Below, one piece after another: positions 6,920 through 16,025 of a stretch of DNA of 64,000 nucleotides (its first letter is position 1; each line of letters begins with the position of its first letter). The notes beneath the pieces were generated by a model that saw only the letters and a program-made list of their open reading frames with translations, was not told where the DNA came from and searched no databases. Position numbers and translations under genes: made by a program. Source of the DNA: Candidatus Binatia bacterium (GTDB lineage Bacteria; Desulfobacterota; Binatia; Bin18); NCBI GenBank assembly GCA_022826945.1, contig JAJDTY010000080.1, positions 128,211-192,210 on the forward strand. Direction: 5' to 3'.

Positions 6920-9295
6920 ATGACGACACTGGGGATTACCGGCTATAGCGACCGTATTTCCGTTCAACCCGGGCAGACTATTCAATTCTATGTGCATTCC
7001 GAACGTAACGAATCCTACCGGGCCGATATCGTCCGGCTCATCCATGGCGATACCAATCCCGATGGCCCTGGCTATAAGGAAGAAGAAATTGTCACCTCGG
7101 TGAGTGGTGAGTATCCGGGGCGTCATCAAGCCGTCCATGCCGGCTCGTATATTTGTGTGCCACACGACGCGCGGTTCGATATCAGCAGTTTCACCCTGAT
7201 GGCTCTTGTCTTGCCCACAACGCCCACCAAAGGTGTGCAGGGCATTATCACGAAATGGTCTGGGCCGGAGGAGACGGGCTACGGCCTGTTTATCGACGAT
7301 CAGGGCGAGTTGGCCGTGCGGATAGGCCGGGGAGACGGCGTGGTCGAACAGTTGTCTTCGGGTAAACCGCTGTTCCGTAAGGTGTGGTATCTGGTGGCGG
7401 CGAGCTTTGACGCGGCCAGCGGTCATATGACCTTGGTGCAGGAACCGATTGTGACCAGCACCAACACGGGGCACGGGATGCGTTTCATCCATCCCATCGA
7501 AGAAACCCGTGCTACAGTTGAGCGGTCCGGCTCTCCTCAGACTCCCGCCCCGAATGACTGTCCGGTGCTGATCGCCGCGGCAACCACTCGGGCCCATTCA
7601 GGTCGACACATCTGTGGCGGGCATTTCAGCCATGTGCACTCGCCCATCGAGATTCCAGAGCACGAAGCCAAGTTCAACGGGCGGATAGAACGCCCGGCTA
7701 TCGCTAATCGCGTGCTCAACCGGGCGGAAATTGAACGCGTCCTGCAAGGTCCCCGGCCCCTCCCGACCGAGCTGCGTCCGGCGCTGGTTGCAGCCTGGGA
7801 TTTTGCGGCCAATATCGTTCCGAATGCGTCCTCGACCCAGGTGCTGGACGACTCCTTGCACCGCCTGCATGGTCACTGCATCAACATGCCGTCGCGCGGC
7901 ATGCCCGGCCACAACTGGACTGCGGACCATATGAGTTTTACGGCCGCGCCCCAGGAGTACGGAGCGATTCATTTTCATGACGATGCCGTAGACGACGCAC
8001 GCTGGGAGATTGATTTTGCCCTGACTGTTCCCGAAGACCTGAAAAGCGGAGTGTACGCCGCCCGCCTGCGTTTGGACGGGCAGGATACGCCCGGCAGTGA
8101 GGACTACATCCCTTTCTTTGTTCGTCCCCCGGCGGGCAGACCCACCGCCAGGATCGCGGTGATCATTCCCACGGCCAGTTACATGGCCTATGCCAACGAG
8201 AATCTCAGCGCGGACTCACAGGTCGCCCAGCTCCTGACCGGTCGCGTGCCGCTGATGCAGCCCGGAGACCTCCTGCTCCAGGAAAAGGATGGCTACGGAT
8301 ACGGCACCTACACCGTCCATAGCGACGGCTGGGGGGTGCATATCTCCTCGCGGCTGCGGCCCATTCTCAATATGCGGCCCAAATACACGCACGTGCTGTC
8401 GCCGTCGGTCTGGCAACTGAACGCCGACCTGCATCTAACTGACTGGCTTGAAGCCATGGCGTTTGACTTTGATGTGCATACGGATGAAGACCTGCAACGC
8501 GAAGGGGTCGAACTGCTCAAGCAATACCGCGTCGTGCTGACCTGCCACCATCCCGAGTATTGCTCGGAAGAAATGCTGGACGCCTACGAAGCCTACCAAC
8601 AGCAGGGTGGGCGCTGGCTCTATCTGGCAGCCAACGGTTTTTACTGGTGTACGGTGTTTCACCCCGATAATCCCGCCCTCGTCGAGGTGCGCAAAGGTGA
8701 CAACGGCACGCGGGCCTGGACCATCAGCCCAGGGGAATATTGCAACGCCTTCGACGGAAAACACGGTGGCCTGTGGCGGGTACGGGGCAGGAATATGAGC
8801 AAGCTGACCGGCGTGAGTTTTACCTCGTTCGGTCTGACGGCCTCAAGCTATTACCGCCGAGCCCCGGACAGCTTCCGGTCGGAATGTGCCTGGATGTTTG
8901 AAGGCATCGGCGAAGACGAGCCGATTGGAAATTTCGGTCTGGTCGGAGGTGGAGCCGCCGGGCTGGAACTCGACCGCTACGACCTGGAACTCGGCACGCC
9001 CCATAACGCCTTTCTACTCGCCCACTCCGAGGGACATAACGATATCTTTGTGACGGTCTCAGAGGAGTCGACGTTCAATGCGCGCGGCTATTTTGCGGCC
9101 GGGGGCACCGGCGACCAGAATCCCTATATCCGGGCGGACATTGTCTACTTCAAGACGCCGAATGACGGGGCGGTGTTCTCGGCCAGTTCCATGGCCTGGT
9201 GCGGCAGTCTCTCACACAACAACTATGACAATAATGTGTCGCGTCTGACCGCCAATGTCATTCGCGGCTTTCTCCAGGATGGACCGTTGCCGTAA
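6920..9295 (+). CDS. dmfA2: N,N-dimethylformamidase large (beta) subunit
   Basis: A 791-residue protein, slightly longer than the ~760 of characterised enzymes. It hydrolyses N,N-dimethylformamide (possibly other small amides) to dimethylamine and formate. It opens with ITGYSDRISVQPGQTIQFYV and ADIVRLIHGDTNPDGPGYKEEE, hallmark stretches of this family, followed by a LamG-like beta-sandwich (residues ~80-300) and the catalytic part. H543-H544-P545-E546-Y547 fits the H-x-E element of the mononuclear iron site (two Tyr and a Glu in the Paracoccus enzyme). GGAGAG precedes the ATG. Cytoplasmic: no signal peptide. Confidence 0.92.
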   Translation: MTTLGITGYSDRISVQPGQTIQFYVHSERNESYRADIVRLIHGDTNPDGPGYKEEEIVTSVSGEYPGRHQAVHAGSYICVPHDARFDISSFTLMALVLPTTPTKGVQGIITKWSGPEETGYGLFIDDQGELAVRIGRGDGVVEQLSSGKPLFRKVWYLVAASFDAASGHMTLVQEPIVTSTNTGHGMRFIHPIEETRATVERSGSPQTPAPNDCPVLIAAATTRAHSGRHICGGHFSHVHSPIEIPEHEAKFNGRIERPAIANRVLNRAEIERVLQGPRPLPTELRPALVAAWDFAANIVPNASSTQVLDDSLHRLHGHCINMPSRGMPGHNWTADHMSFTAAPQEYGAIHFHDDAVDDARWEIDFALTVPEDLKSGVYAARLRLDGQDTPGSEDYIPFFVRPPAGRPTARIAVIIPTASYMAYANENLSADSQVAQLLTGRVPLMQPGDLLLQEKDGYGYGTYTVHSDGWGVHISSRLRPILNMRPKYTHVLSPSVWQLNADLHLTDWLEAMAFDFDVHTDEDLQREGVELLKQYRVVLTCHHPEYCSEEMLDAYEAYQQQGGRWLYLAANGFYWCTVFHPDNPALVEVRKGDNGTRAWTISPGEYCNAFDGKHGGLWRVRGRNMSKLTGVSFTSFGLTASSYYRRAPDSFRSECAWMFEGIGEDEPIGNFGLVGGGAAGLELDRYDLELGTPHNAFLLAHSEGHNDIFVTVSEESTFNARGYFAAGGTGDQNPYIRADIVYFKTPNDGAVFSASSMAWCGSLSHNNYDNNVSRLTANVIRGFLQDGPLP

Positions 9296-9339
9296 GGGGG
9301 ATATTAGAGGGGTTCCGACAAGCCCGTGCCTGTCCTGTG

Positions 9340-9570
9340 TTAAGCGGCATGCTCAACGGCTTCCTCAAGAAGCTCATGCAGCAGGGTTTGATACGGTTTT
9401 TGTCTCTTTGCCGCCAGTCTCCGTAGTTTGGTCAGCAGTCCGGGATCAAGCCGAATCGCGATTAATTGCTTGGAGTGATCTTTCCTGGGCCGACCAACGC
9501 GCCGGCCCCGTGACAGCTCTTCGTCGCTCATCTCCGGAATATCGCTGAAGTCAATTTTAGAGTCTGGCAT
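9340..9570 (-). CDS. brnA: BrnA-type antitoxin
   Basis: A 76-residue protein from the ATG at 9570 (a GTG at 9579 would add three residues). The acidic N-terminus (PDSKIDFSDIPEMSDEEL) and the C-terminal ribbon-helix-helix (QLIAIRLDPGLLTKLRRLA) match the BrnA family, which neutralises the BrnT ribonuclease toxin and represses its own operon. It overlaps the stop region of a gutted brnT directly upstream, so it is an antitoxin without a working partner. It is convergent with dmfA2. Confidence 0.8.
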   Translation of the reverse strand: MPDSKIDFSDIPEMSDEELSRGRRVGRPRKDHSKQLIAIRLDPGLLTKLRRLAAKRQKPYQTLLHELLEEAVEHAA

Positions 9571-9649
9571 ATGCCGCACGTTCTTTCCGCGACGCCTGGC
9601 GTGCGCTGATCATAATTTGAGATCGCTTTTGTATATCCCAGGAGAACAT
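9557..9649 (-). pseudogene. brnT: BrnT toxin remnant with internal deletion
   Basis: From the ATG at 9649 a 30-codon frame reads MFSWDIQKRS and then directly ISARQASRKERAAYARL before the stop. The first part matches the BrnT N-terminus (FEWDxxK) and the second its C-terminus (RIISARxAxRxER). The ~50-60 central residues, including catalytic positions, are missing without a frameshift. It overlaps brnA by 14 bp, as expected for an original brnT-brnA operon. Too short to be a working toxin. Confidence 0.7.
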
Positions 9650-9752
9650 ATTTCTGTATATACAAAAATATAGAGAAACAAGGACGATTATTCCACCTTC
9701 CTCCCAGCGAGGACTCTCATTTGCTTGGGCGAAAGATCAACAGAGGAATGAG

Positions 9753-10331
9753 ATGAAACCAGTCACACGCTGCGCATGGGCCAAAAACGCGCTGGCGATT
9801 CAGTACCACGACGAGGAATGGGGTGTGCCGGTGCACGACGACCGGACGCTGTTCGAGTTTCTCATCCTCGAAGGCGCCCAGGCCGGTCTGAGTTGGGATA
9901 CTATCCTCAAAAAGTGCGCCCACTATCGGATTGTCTTTGATAACTTTGACCCCGTTCGTGTCGCCCGCTACACGCCACGTAAAGTTGAGCGCCTGCTGGC
10001 CGACCCCGGTATCGTGCGAAACCGGCTGAAGGTCGAGTCCGCCATAAAGAATGCAAACGTCTTCCTCGCTGTCCAGAAAGAGGCGGGCAGCTTCGATGCT
10101 TATATCTGGCAGTTTGTCGGTGGACGGACGCGCCAGAACACGTGGCGCACCCTGCAAGAGATCCCGGCGCGTACCGTGCAGTCGGACGCGATGAGCAAGG
10201 ACCTCAAAAAGCGTGGCTTCTCTTTTGTGGGGTCAACAATCTGTTATGCCTTCATGCAGGCCACCGGCATGGTCAATGACCACACCACAGACTGTTTTCG
10301 CTATGCTGAAGTGGAGGCTCTTAGCCCGTAA
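9753..10331 (+). CDS. tag: DNA-3-methyladenine glycosylase I
   Basis: A 192-residue base-excision repair enzyme that removes 3-methyladenine from alkylated DNA. The zinc-snap ligands are visible: C7 and H19 in CAWA...YHDEEWG, and the C-terminal NDHTTDCF. The substrate-pocket segment LFEFLILEGAQAGLSWDTIL is intact, and the length matches E. coli Tag (187). AGAGGAATGAG precedes the ATG. Its last codons overlap the convergent oxidoreductase by 11 bp. Confidence 0.96.
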   Translation: MKPVTRCAWAKNALAIQYHDEEWGVPVHDDRTLFEFLILEGAQAGLSWDTILKKCAHYRIVFDNFDPVRVARYTPRKVERLLADPGIVRNRLKVESAIKNANVFLAVQKEAGSFDAYIWQFVGGRTRQNTWRTLQEIPARTVQSDAMSKDLKKRGFSFVGSTICYAFMQATGMVNDHTTDCFRYAEVEALSP

Positions 10332-11331
10332 TGACGATCTTACCAAAATGCGTGGCGCTCTCCATCAGTTTCAATGCGTCCTGAGCTTCCTCAAACGGAT
10401 ACACCCGATCAATCACCGGCTTGATCTGATTCACTGCCATGGCCGTGTTCATCTCTTCAAACATCTCGCGTGAGCCAACATAGACACCCTGGAGTCGCAG
10501 GCTCTTCATCAGCACCGGAATGGGATTCACCTCACCATCTGTGCCGGCCAGAATCCCGATCAAGCCAATAAAGCCGCCGACCCGCGTGGCCTCCATCGAT
10601 TGTACCAACGTCCCGGCCCCGGCCACTTCGACCACCTGATCAACCCCCACCCCATCGGTGAGTGCCAACACCTTTTTGCCCCACTCGGGTGTGGTCTTGT
10701 AATTAATGACTTCGGACGCGCCGAGCTGTGTGGCGCGTTCCAGTTTTTCGTCGCTGCTTGATGTAATAATCGTGCGCACCCCGGCGGCTTTGGCAAACTG
10801 AAGGGCAAAGATCGAGACGCCACCGGTTCCCAGAATCAAGATCGTGTCACCGGCTTTCATATTGCCTCGCGTGACCATACTCTGCCAGGCGGTGACTGCG
10901 GCGCAGGGCAGCGTGGCCGCGTCTTCATACGTCATATAATCGGGAATCTTCACCACCCCGTCTTCGTGCAAGATGACCAGTTCGGCCCACATGCCGTCCA
11001 CGGCACCACCGAGCGCTGAAGCCCCATGAGACGCGTCCGGCCCACCGGCCAGCCAGTTCTGAAAGAAAATACCGGCGACCCGGTCGCCCGGTTTCACCCG
11101 TGTTACGCCTTCACCAGTGGCAACCACCTCGCCTGCGCCGTCGGACAGGGGAATCAACGGCAGCTTGAGACCCCGCATCCCGCCGTATTTGACGGTCATG
11201 AGGTCCCGATAATTGAGTGACGTGGCTTTGACCCGAATAGTAATCTGACCGGGACCGGGCTGCGGGTCGGACCGGTCCGCAAGAGTTAAATTTTCAATGC
11301 CGAATTCCTGATTGATTTGCCACGCGCGCAT
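10321..11331 (-). CDS. Zinc-type alcohol dehydrogenase-like / quinone oxidoreductase (MDR superfamily)
   Basis: A 336-residue NAD(P)H-dependent medium-chain dehydrogenase/reductase. It has a GroES-like N-domain (NYRDLMTVKYGG, GDRVAGIFFQNW) and a Rossmann fold with ILGTGGVSIFALQFAKAAG. It lacks the four-cysteine structural-zinc loop, like quinone reductases and crotonyl-type reductases. AAGGAG precedes the ATG. It is followed upstream on the same strand by a luciferase-like oxidoreductase (28 bp away), so the two probably share an operon. Substrate unknown. Confidence 0.9.
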   Translation of the reverse strand: MRAWQINQEFGIENLTLADRSDPQPGPGQITIRVKATSLNYRDLMTVKYGGMRGLKLPLIPLSDGAGEVVATGEGVTRVKPGDRVAGIFFQNWLAGGPDASHGASALGGAVDGMWAELVILHEDGVVKIPDYMTYEDAATLPCAAVTAWQSMVTRGNMKAGDTILILGTGGVSIFALQFAKAAGVRTIITSSSDEKLERATQLGASEVINYKTTPEWGKKVLALTDGVGVDQVVEVAGAGTLVQSMEATRVGGFIGLIGILAGTDGEVNPIPVLMKSLRLQGVYVGSREMFEEMNTAMAVNQIKPVIDRVYPFEEAQDALKLMESATHFGKIVITG

Positions 11332-11359
11332 GTCAGCAACTCCTTTCGGATTTGTTTTT

Positions 11360-12376
11360 TTAGGTGGAAAACGCTTTGACTATCGAGCGCCAGCGGGCAT
11401 CGTTCACACCCGGACGGTCGGGATGATAGAAGGCTACCCGGTCAAGCAGGCCGTCGTACTTTGCTTTGAGCATGGCCGGGACCTCATCCGGGGAGCCGGT
11501 CACCGCATACTCGTCCAGCATCTCATCGGTCACGTCCTTGGCCATGGCCTGCCACTCGCCCTTGGCCGCTTTGGCGTTCAGACGGAGACAGACGTCGCCC
11601 CAGCCGTGGACATCCAGCACGGGTTTATACGTTCGGGTCGAGGCATAGAACGCAATCTGCATGCGTACCTTTTCGCGCATGGCGTCCACTTCTTTCTGCG
11701 TGTCACCCATAATCACAAAAGATGAGCTTGAGACCACCACGTCTTTTCGGCTGCGACCGGATTTCCGCGCCCCCTCTTCGATCTGGGGGATCACCCGTTC
11801 ACGCAGAAATTTCGCGGAGTGAAACGGGTGGGCGTGAAAGCCGTCGCACAGCTCGCCCGCCAAACGGCAGATATACGGGTTCACCCCGGCGATATAGACG
11901 GGAATCTGCGGATGGTCTATTTTCCCTGGCGAAAAGGCCGGGGTCATCAGCGTATGCTGATAAAACTCGCCCTGAAAGTCCAACGGCGTACCGTTCTGCC
12001 AGCAGTCCCAGATCGCCCGCAGCGCCAGAACAATCTCGCGTAGCTTCGGACCCGGCGATTCCCATTTCACACTATACCGCCGCTGGTTATGGCCTTTCAC
12101 TTGGGTGCCGAGTCCCAGCACGAATCGCCCGTTTGAGGCACGTTGCAGGTCCCAGGCCGTGTAGGCCAGCGACATCGGGCTGCGCGGAAACGACAAGGCA
12201 ATCGCTGTGCCGAGTGTGAGTTTGGTGGTGGCGGTCGCCGAGACGGCGAGCGAAAGAAAGGGGTCGTGCTGGTTCTCCATGCTCCACACCCCGTCAAAAC
12301 CCATGTCCTCGGCATTACGCGCAATCGTAATCGCTTCGTCGAGCGAGCGGGCAGTCAGTAAGCTATCGAGCTTCAT
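11360..12376 (-). CDS. LLM-class (F420/flavin-dependent) oxidoreductase
   Basis: A 338-residue TIM-barrel protein of the luciferase-like monooxygenase superfamily. Typical marks are the start MKLDSLLTARSLDEAITIA, the GFDGVWSMENQHDPF segment, and RFVLGLGTQVKGHNQRRY at the cofactor site. The last resembles the F420-dependent TIGR03617-type group as I recall it. The start at 12376 is preceded by GAAGGA. It probably uses F420 or FMN to oxidise or reduce an unknown small molecule. First of five such genes in the window. Confidence 0.88.
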   Translation of the reverse strand: MKLDSLLTARSLDEAITIARNAEDMGFDGVWSMENQHDPFLSLAVSATATTKLTLGTAIALSFPRSPMSLAYTAWDLQRASNGRFVLGLGTQVKGHNQRRYSVKWESPGPKLREIVLALRAIWDCWQNGTPLDFQGEFYQHTLMTPAFSPGKIDHPQIPVYIAGVNPYICRLAGELCDGFHAHPFHSAKFLRERVIPQIEEGARKSGRSRKDVVVSSSSFVIMGDTQKEVDAMREKVRMQIAFYASTRTYKPVLDVHGWGDVCLRLNAKAAKGEWQAMAKDVTDEMLDEYAVTGSPDEVPAMLKAKYDGLLDRVAFYHPDRPGVNDARWRSIVKAFST

Positions 12377-12484
12377 ATGCGTCCTTCTCTGTTGCATGGT
12401 GGGCCGTCAGCGTGATCCGGTCCCAGCGGGCCGTACGTTGCAGCCGCCCTCTTATCAGTTACCCGCTAGATGTCCAGAGTGGTT

Positions 12485-13330
12485 CTAACGGGAACTGAAA
12501 GGAAGGCGTGCAAAACGACGGTCGAGTTCCTTCTTTGCCTGCTTGCGGAGCTGGATGCAATTTCTATAGCGCCAGCCGGTCCTGAGCCAGTCCCACATGC
12601 CTCCCTTCTGAAGAGGGTTCATGGCTTGGGCAAAGCCCAGCACACCGGACTGCGGCTTTTTGATTTGTAGCAGGGCGGGGAGATTGTCGAGAACAGGCCC
12701 TCCGAGCGTTACACGGGCGCGGGTTCGGGTGTTTTCCAATACCAGATTGAGCGTATAGTCCCCGTCCAGCCCTGGGATATCCTTCCCGTACAGACGCAGC
12801 TCGGGAGGGTGGCGGTGTTCTTTGACCGGATCTGCCTCACTCTCCTCCGGTTCCATGAACCGCACCCAGTCCAGTTCTCCGGTAGCGGAGAGCTGGTACT
12901 CTTTCTCTCCACCCTGACTAGGCGCAACCTGGACGTAGCGCGTGAGAACCGGGCCGGTCATTGTCTGTTGTGTCTTCACGGCGACCAACTGCAAAGCCAG
13001 TCCGAACGTGGCGTCGTACCACTCGGGTGGAAGCGCGAGGCGCTTTTTCTCAATGATAAGAGAAACGCCGTTCGGCCCGGGCGGTCCGGCGATCCATCCC
13101 ACAGACACGTTGGCCAGCACGAGCGCTTCGTATCGGCCCTCAGGTGAGCGTTTCTCGAAGAGGGCGTATGCCTGCCGATACGCCCCGTAGCTGCGGCCAA
13201 GTTCGGAACAGAGATGATGGAAACGCAGGGGGTGATCCCGATCGAAAACCGGTGGTCCCACATATTGCTGGCCCAAGGCGATACTTGCGGACAATAAGAA
13301 CAACGCCGTAATGGTAATAATCTTGGACAT
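12485..13330 (-). CDS. Secreted protein of unknown function
   Basis: A 281-residue protein starting at the ATG at 13330 with a clear signal peptide (KIITITALFLLSASIALGQQ, cleavage probably after ALG). The longer frame upstream is random. The mature part has no family I recognise: beta-rich, with ELRLYGKDIPGLDGDYTLNLVLENTR suggesting an immunoglobulin-like sandwich, and a basic C-terminus (WRYRNCIQLRKQAKKELDRR). It lies 109 bp downstream of the MFS gene on the same strand. Confidence 0.7.
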   Translation of the reverse strand: MSKIITITALFLLSASIALGQQYVGPPVFDRDHPLRFHHLCSELGRSYGAYRQAYALFEKRSPEGRYEALVLANVSVGWIAGPPGPNGVSLIIEKKRLALPPEWYDATFGLALQLVAVKTQQTMTGPVLTRYVQVAPSQGGEKEYQLSATGELDWVRFMEPEESEADPVKEHRHPPELRLYGKDIPGLDGDYTLNLVLENTRTRARVTLGGPVLDNLPALLQIKKPQSGVLGFAQAMNPLQKGGMWDWLRTGWRYRNCIQLRKQAKKELDRRFARLPFSSR

Positions 13331-13439
13331 CGTGTGCGGCAAACAAGGTGCGAACCTGACGCTTGAATTTTCCGGACCTGTCTCTATTTGTACCGGCGTT
13401 CGGACCGGGACTGAACCCACTTTCCGCGGAAACCAATGT

Positions 13440-14684
13440 CTAGTGTTTTTCCAGTCGCTCCCCCTCCAAGGAATCGACTTGGCGTAACTGCGGAAAGATA
13501 CGAGCCCACAGGCCGACAACAGCCAGAGTGCCGAGTCCGCCCAGCACCACTGCGGGCACAACCCCAAACCAGGCCGCGGTGACGCCGGACTCAAATTCCC
13601 CGAGTTCGTTTGACGCGCCAATAAAGACCGATTCGACCGCGCTGACCCGACCGCGCATCTCGTCTGGTGTTTTCACTAAAACCAGGACCCGACGAATGAC
13701 CACGCTGACCATATCTGATGCGCCCAGGATGGTGAGGGCCAGCAGTGACAGCCAGAGATTGTGAGACAGACCGAAGACGACAATAGACAGCCCAAAGACT
13801 CCGACTGCTCCTAGAAGAATTGCACCCGCATGACGCTGAATGGGCCGGCGCGCGACGATCAGCGCCGTGACCAGCGCGCCAACTGCCGGGGCGCTTCTCA
13901 GCAGCCCGAGTCCCCAGGGACCCACGTGCAGAATATCCCGCGCATAGACCGGCAGCAGGGCGGTTGCTCCGCCCAACAGCACCGCAAACAGGTCGAGCGA
14001 TGCGGCACCCAGGACAACCGGCTGCCCCCGAATAAAGGAAATCCCAGCCACAACAGACTCCCAGGTGGCGGCCATCTGCTCTCTCTCGCGGTGTTCAATG
14101 CGGATGGTGTTCACTAAAAAAGCGGAAAGAAGAAACATCAGAATACAGCAACCATACACCGCCTCCGGTCCAACGGCGTAGAGCAGGCCGCCGATGGCCG
14201 GGCCGACAATGGTCGCGACCTGCCACGAAGACGAGCTCCAGGCCGCGGCATTGGTAAAAAGGCGCTGGGGTACCAGATTGGGCATCAGGGCGACCGAGGC
14301 CGGAAACTCAAAGGCGCGGGCCGTTCCGAACAGGACCAGCACCCCAAAGAGAAAAAGCGTATTTGTTCCGCCTTGCAGCGTAAACGTCAAAAAGAGCACA
14401 GCACAGAGCGCCTCAACGATGATGCAGAGCGCCATCACGGTTCGCCGGTCATAGCGATCGGCGACGTGGCCGGTCACCAGCGCGAGACCGAGCGACGGGA
14501 GAAATTGAGCCAGACCGACCAGGCCGAGGTCGAGCGGCCGACGCGTCAGATCATAAATCTGCCAGCCTATGGCCACCGCCTGCATTTGAATGGCCAGGGT
14601 GACACACAGCCGGGCGGCCCAATAGCGTTGGAAGCCGGGGTAGGTAAAGGCCGATGCTGAAGAAAGGGCTGTCCGTTGTTCCAA
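13440..14684 (-). CDS. MFS transporter (EntS-like, MFS_3 family)
   Basis: A 414-residue inner-membrane exporter with about 12 hydrophobic segments. The loop 2-3 signature GHVADRYDRRTVMAL and LFGTARAFEFPASVALMPNLV place it with drug/siderophore exporters of the EntS/TetV type. The cytosolic motif VLVLVKTPDEMRGRVSAVES is also typical. It lies downstream of an acyl-CoA dehydrogenase on the same strand, separated by a hairpin. Substrate unknown. Confidence 0.9.
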   Translation of the reverse strand: MEQRTALSSASAFTYPGFQRYWAARLCVTLAIQMQAVAIGWQIYDLTRRPLDLGLVGLAQFLPSLGLALVTGHVADRYDRRTVMALCIIVEALCAVLFLTFTLQGGTNTLFLFGVLVLFGTARAFEFPASVALMPNLVPQRLFTNAAAWSSSSWQVATIVGPAIGGLLYAVGPEAVYGCCILMFLLSAFLVNTIRIEHREREQMAATWESVVAGISFIRGQPVVLGAASLDLFAVLLGGATALLPVYARDILHVGPWGLGLLRSAPAVGALVTALIVARRPIQRHAGAILLGAVGVFGLSIVVFGLSHNLWLSLLALTILGASDMVSVVIRRVLVLVKTPDEMRGRVSAVESVFIGASNELGEFESGVTAAWFGVVPAVVLGGLGTLAVVGLWARIFPQLRQVDSLEGERLEKH

Positions 14685-14703
14685 AAAATCCGCCTAACCT
14701 CGC

Positions 14704-14750
14704 AAAGAGTGAACGTGCTTTATAGCTGATGGAGGACACGTTCACTCTTT
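14704..14750 (-). terminator. Inverted repeat over the acyl-CoA dehydrogenase stop codon
   Basis: AAAGAGTGAACGTG (14704-14717) and CACGTTCACTCTTT (14737-14750) form a perfect 14-bp stem with a 19-nt loop. The distal arm includes the last codons and stop of the gene at 14742. No T run follows, so attenuation or mRNA 3'-end protection is as likely as termination. Confidence 0.55.
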
Positions 14751-15896
14751 ATAGGCAGTATAGGCTTTCCCAAACGCCTCGCGGGCGACGATGCCTTTCA
14801 TCACCTCCGGCGTACCGTCGCCGATTTCAAACCCGACAACATCCCGCCAGCGCTGTTCTAAAGGGACTTCCATGCTGTAACCGTAGTGGCCGTGTAAAAT
14901 CATGCAGGCGTGAATCGCCTCGGCAGACACTTTCGGGCCCATCCACTTGGCCATGGCCGCCTCTTGGGTATGCCGCTGGCCGTGGTCTTTGAGCCACAGA
15001 CATTTATAGGCAACCAGGCGAGCCGCTTCGAGCAGCGTCAGATATTCGGCGACCTGAAACGCCACGCCTTCAAACGTCGCCAGCGGTTTGCCAAAGACCT
15101 GTCGTCCCTTGGTGTATTCGATAGTTTCATCAATCGACTGCTGGGCCGCCCCAAGAGCGGCGAGGGCTACCAGTGCCCGGTTGAAATCAAAGGCCATCAT
15201 GGCCTGATAAAAGCCGCTGTTCTCGTCTCCCACCAGATAAGCAGCCGGAATCCGCACATTATCGAAAAACAGCGAGCCGCGTTGATGCAGCCGGGCTCCT
15301 GCACTGGCGTACACCTGACATGAGACGCCGGGTGCGTCAAAGGGAACGAGAAAAGCGGAGATGCCTCGCGCCCCACCCTCGGCCGTCCTGGCCAAGACCA
15401 GCCCGGCGTCCGCATTGCCGGCAAAGGTGATACTGGCCTTCTCTCCGTTCAGCACATACGCATCGCCGGATTTAACGGCGCGGGTCGTGATATTGGCGGC
15501 GTCCGAGCCGGCCGCCGGCTCGGTCAGCGCAATAGCCATAATAGCGTCGCCCGTTGCCATGCGGGGTAACCACTCGGCTTGGACCTCGGGTCGGGCATAG
15601 GCGGCCAGCAACTCGGCGATCATCATCCCAAGCTGAAGAAAGAGGCTGTAATTGAAATCGCCCCGCGACAGCTCCTCGTTCATAATGCCGCAGGTGACAA
15701 AGTCCGCATTCTGGCCGCCAAACCGCTCTGGTACGCGCAGGCCAAAGATACCGAGTTCGGCGACTTCCCGAATTTCCGCTCTGCCGATCTTCTCCCCCCG
15801 GTCCCAGCGCGAATAATTCGGTAACAATTTGTCTTTGGCAAACTGACGGACCGTCTGTTGGACCAAGAGCTGTTCTTCAGTAAAGGCAAACTCCAT
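14742..15896 (-). CDS. Acyl-CoA dehydrogenase
   Basis: A 384-residue FAD enzyme catalysing alpha,beta-dehydrogenation of an acyl-CoA. The FAD/substrate motif is ALTEPAAGSDAANITTRA, and ITFAGNADAGLVLAR follows. The C-terminal FEIGDGTPEVMKGIVARE carries the family's catalytic Glu region. GFYQAMMAFDFNRALVA and the overall order resemble cyclohexanecarboxyl-CoA dehydrogenases (AliB-like) more than fatty acyl enzymes, but that is a memory-based guess. It is divergent from an enoyl-CoA hydratase 129 bp away, suggesting joint use in a beta-oxidation-like route. Confidence 0.92.
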   Translation of the reverse strand: MEFAFTEEQLLVQQTVRQFAKDKLLPNYSRWDRGEKIGRAEIREVAELGIFGLRVPERFGGQNADFVTCGIMNEELSRGDFNYSLFLQLGMMIAELLAAYARPEVQAEWLPRMATGDAIMAIALTEPAAGSDAANITTRAVKSGDAYVLNGEKASITFAGNADAGLVLARTAEGGARGISAFLVPFDAPGVSCQVYASAGARLHQRGSLFFDNVRIPAAYLVGDENSGFYQAMMAFDFNRALVALAALGAAQQSIDETIEYTKGRQVFGKPLATFEGVAFQVAEYLTLLEAARLVAYKCLWLKDHGQRHTQEAAMAKWMGPKVSAEAIHACMILHGHYGYSMEVPLEQRWRDVVGFEIGDGTPEVMKGIVAREAFGKAYTAYKE

Positions 15897-16025
15897 CGCA
15901 GTTCTCTGTTGGGCTCGGGTTCAAAAGAAGAGGAGTGTAGACACGAACGCACAGAGCGTCAATGAACGGGCGCTTGGCGGCCTGCCTCGCTCAGGGCATA
16001 CTAGCAAGCCTAAGGAGGAGAGTGC

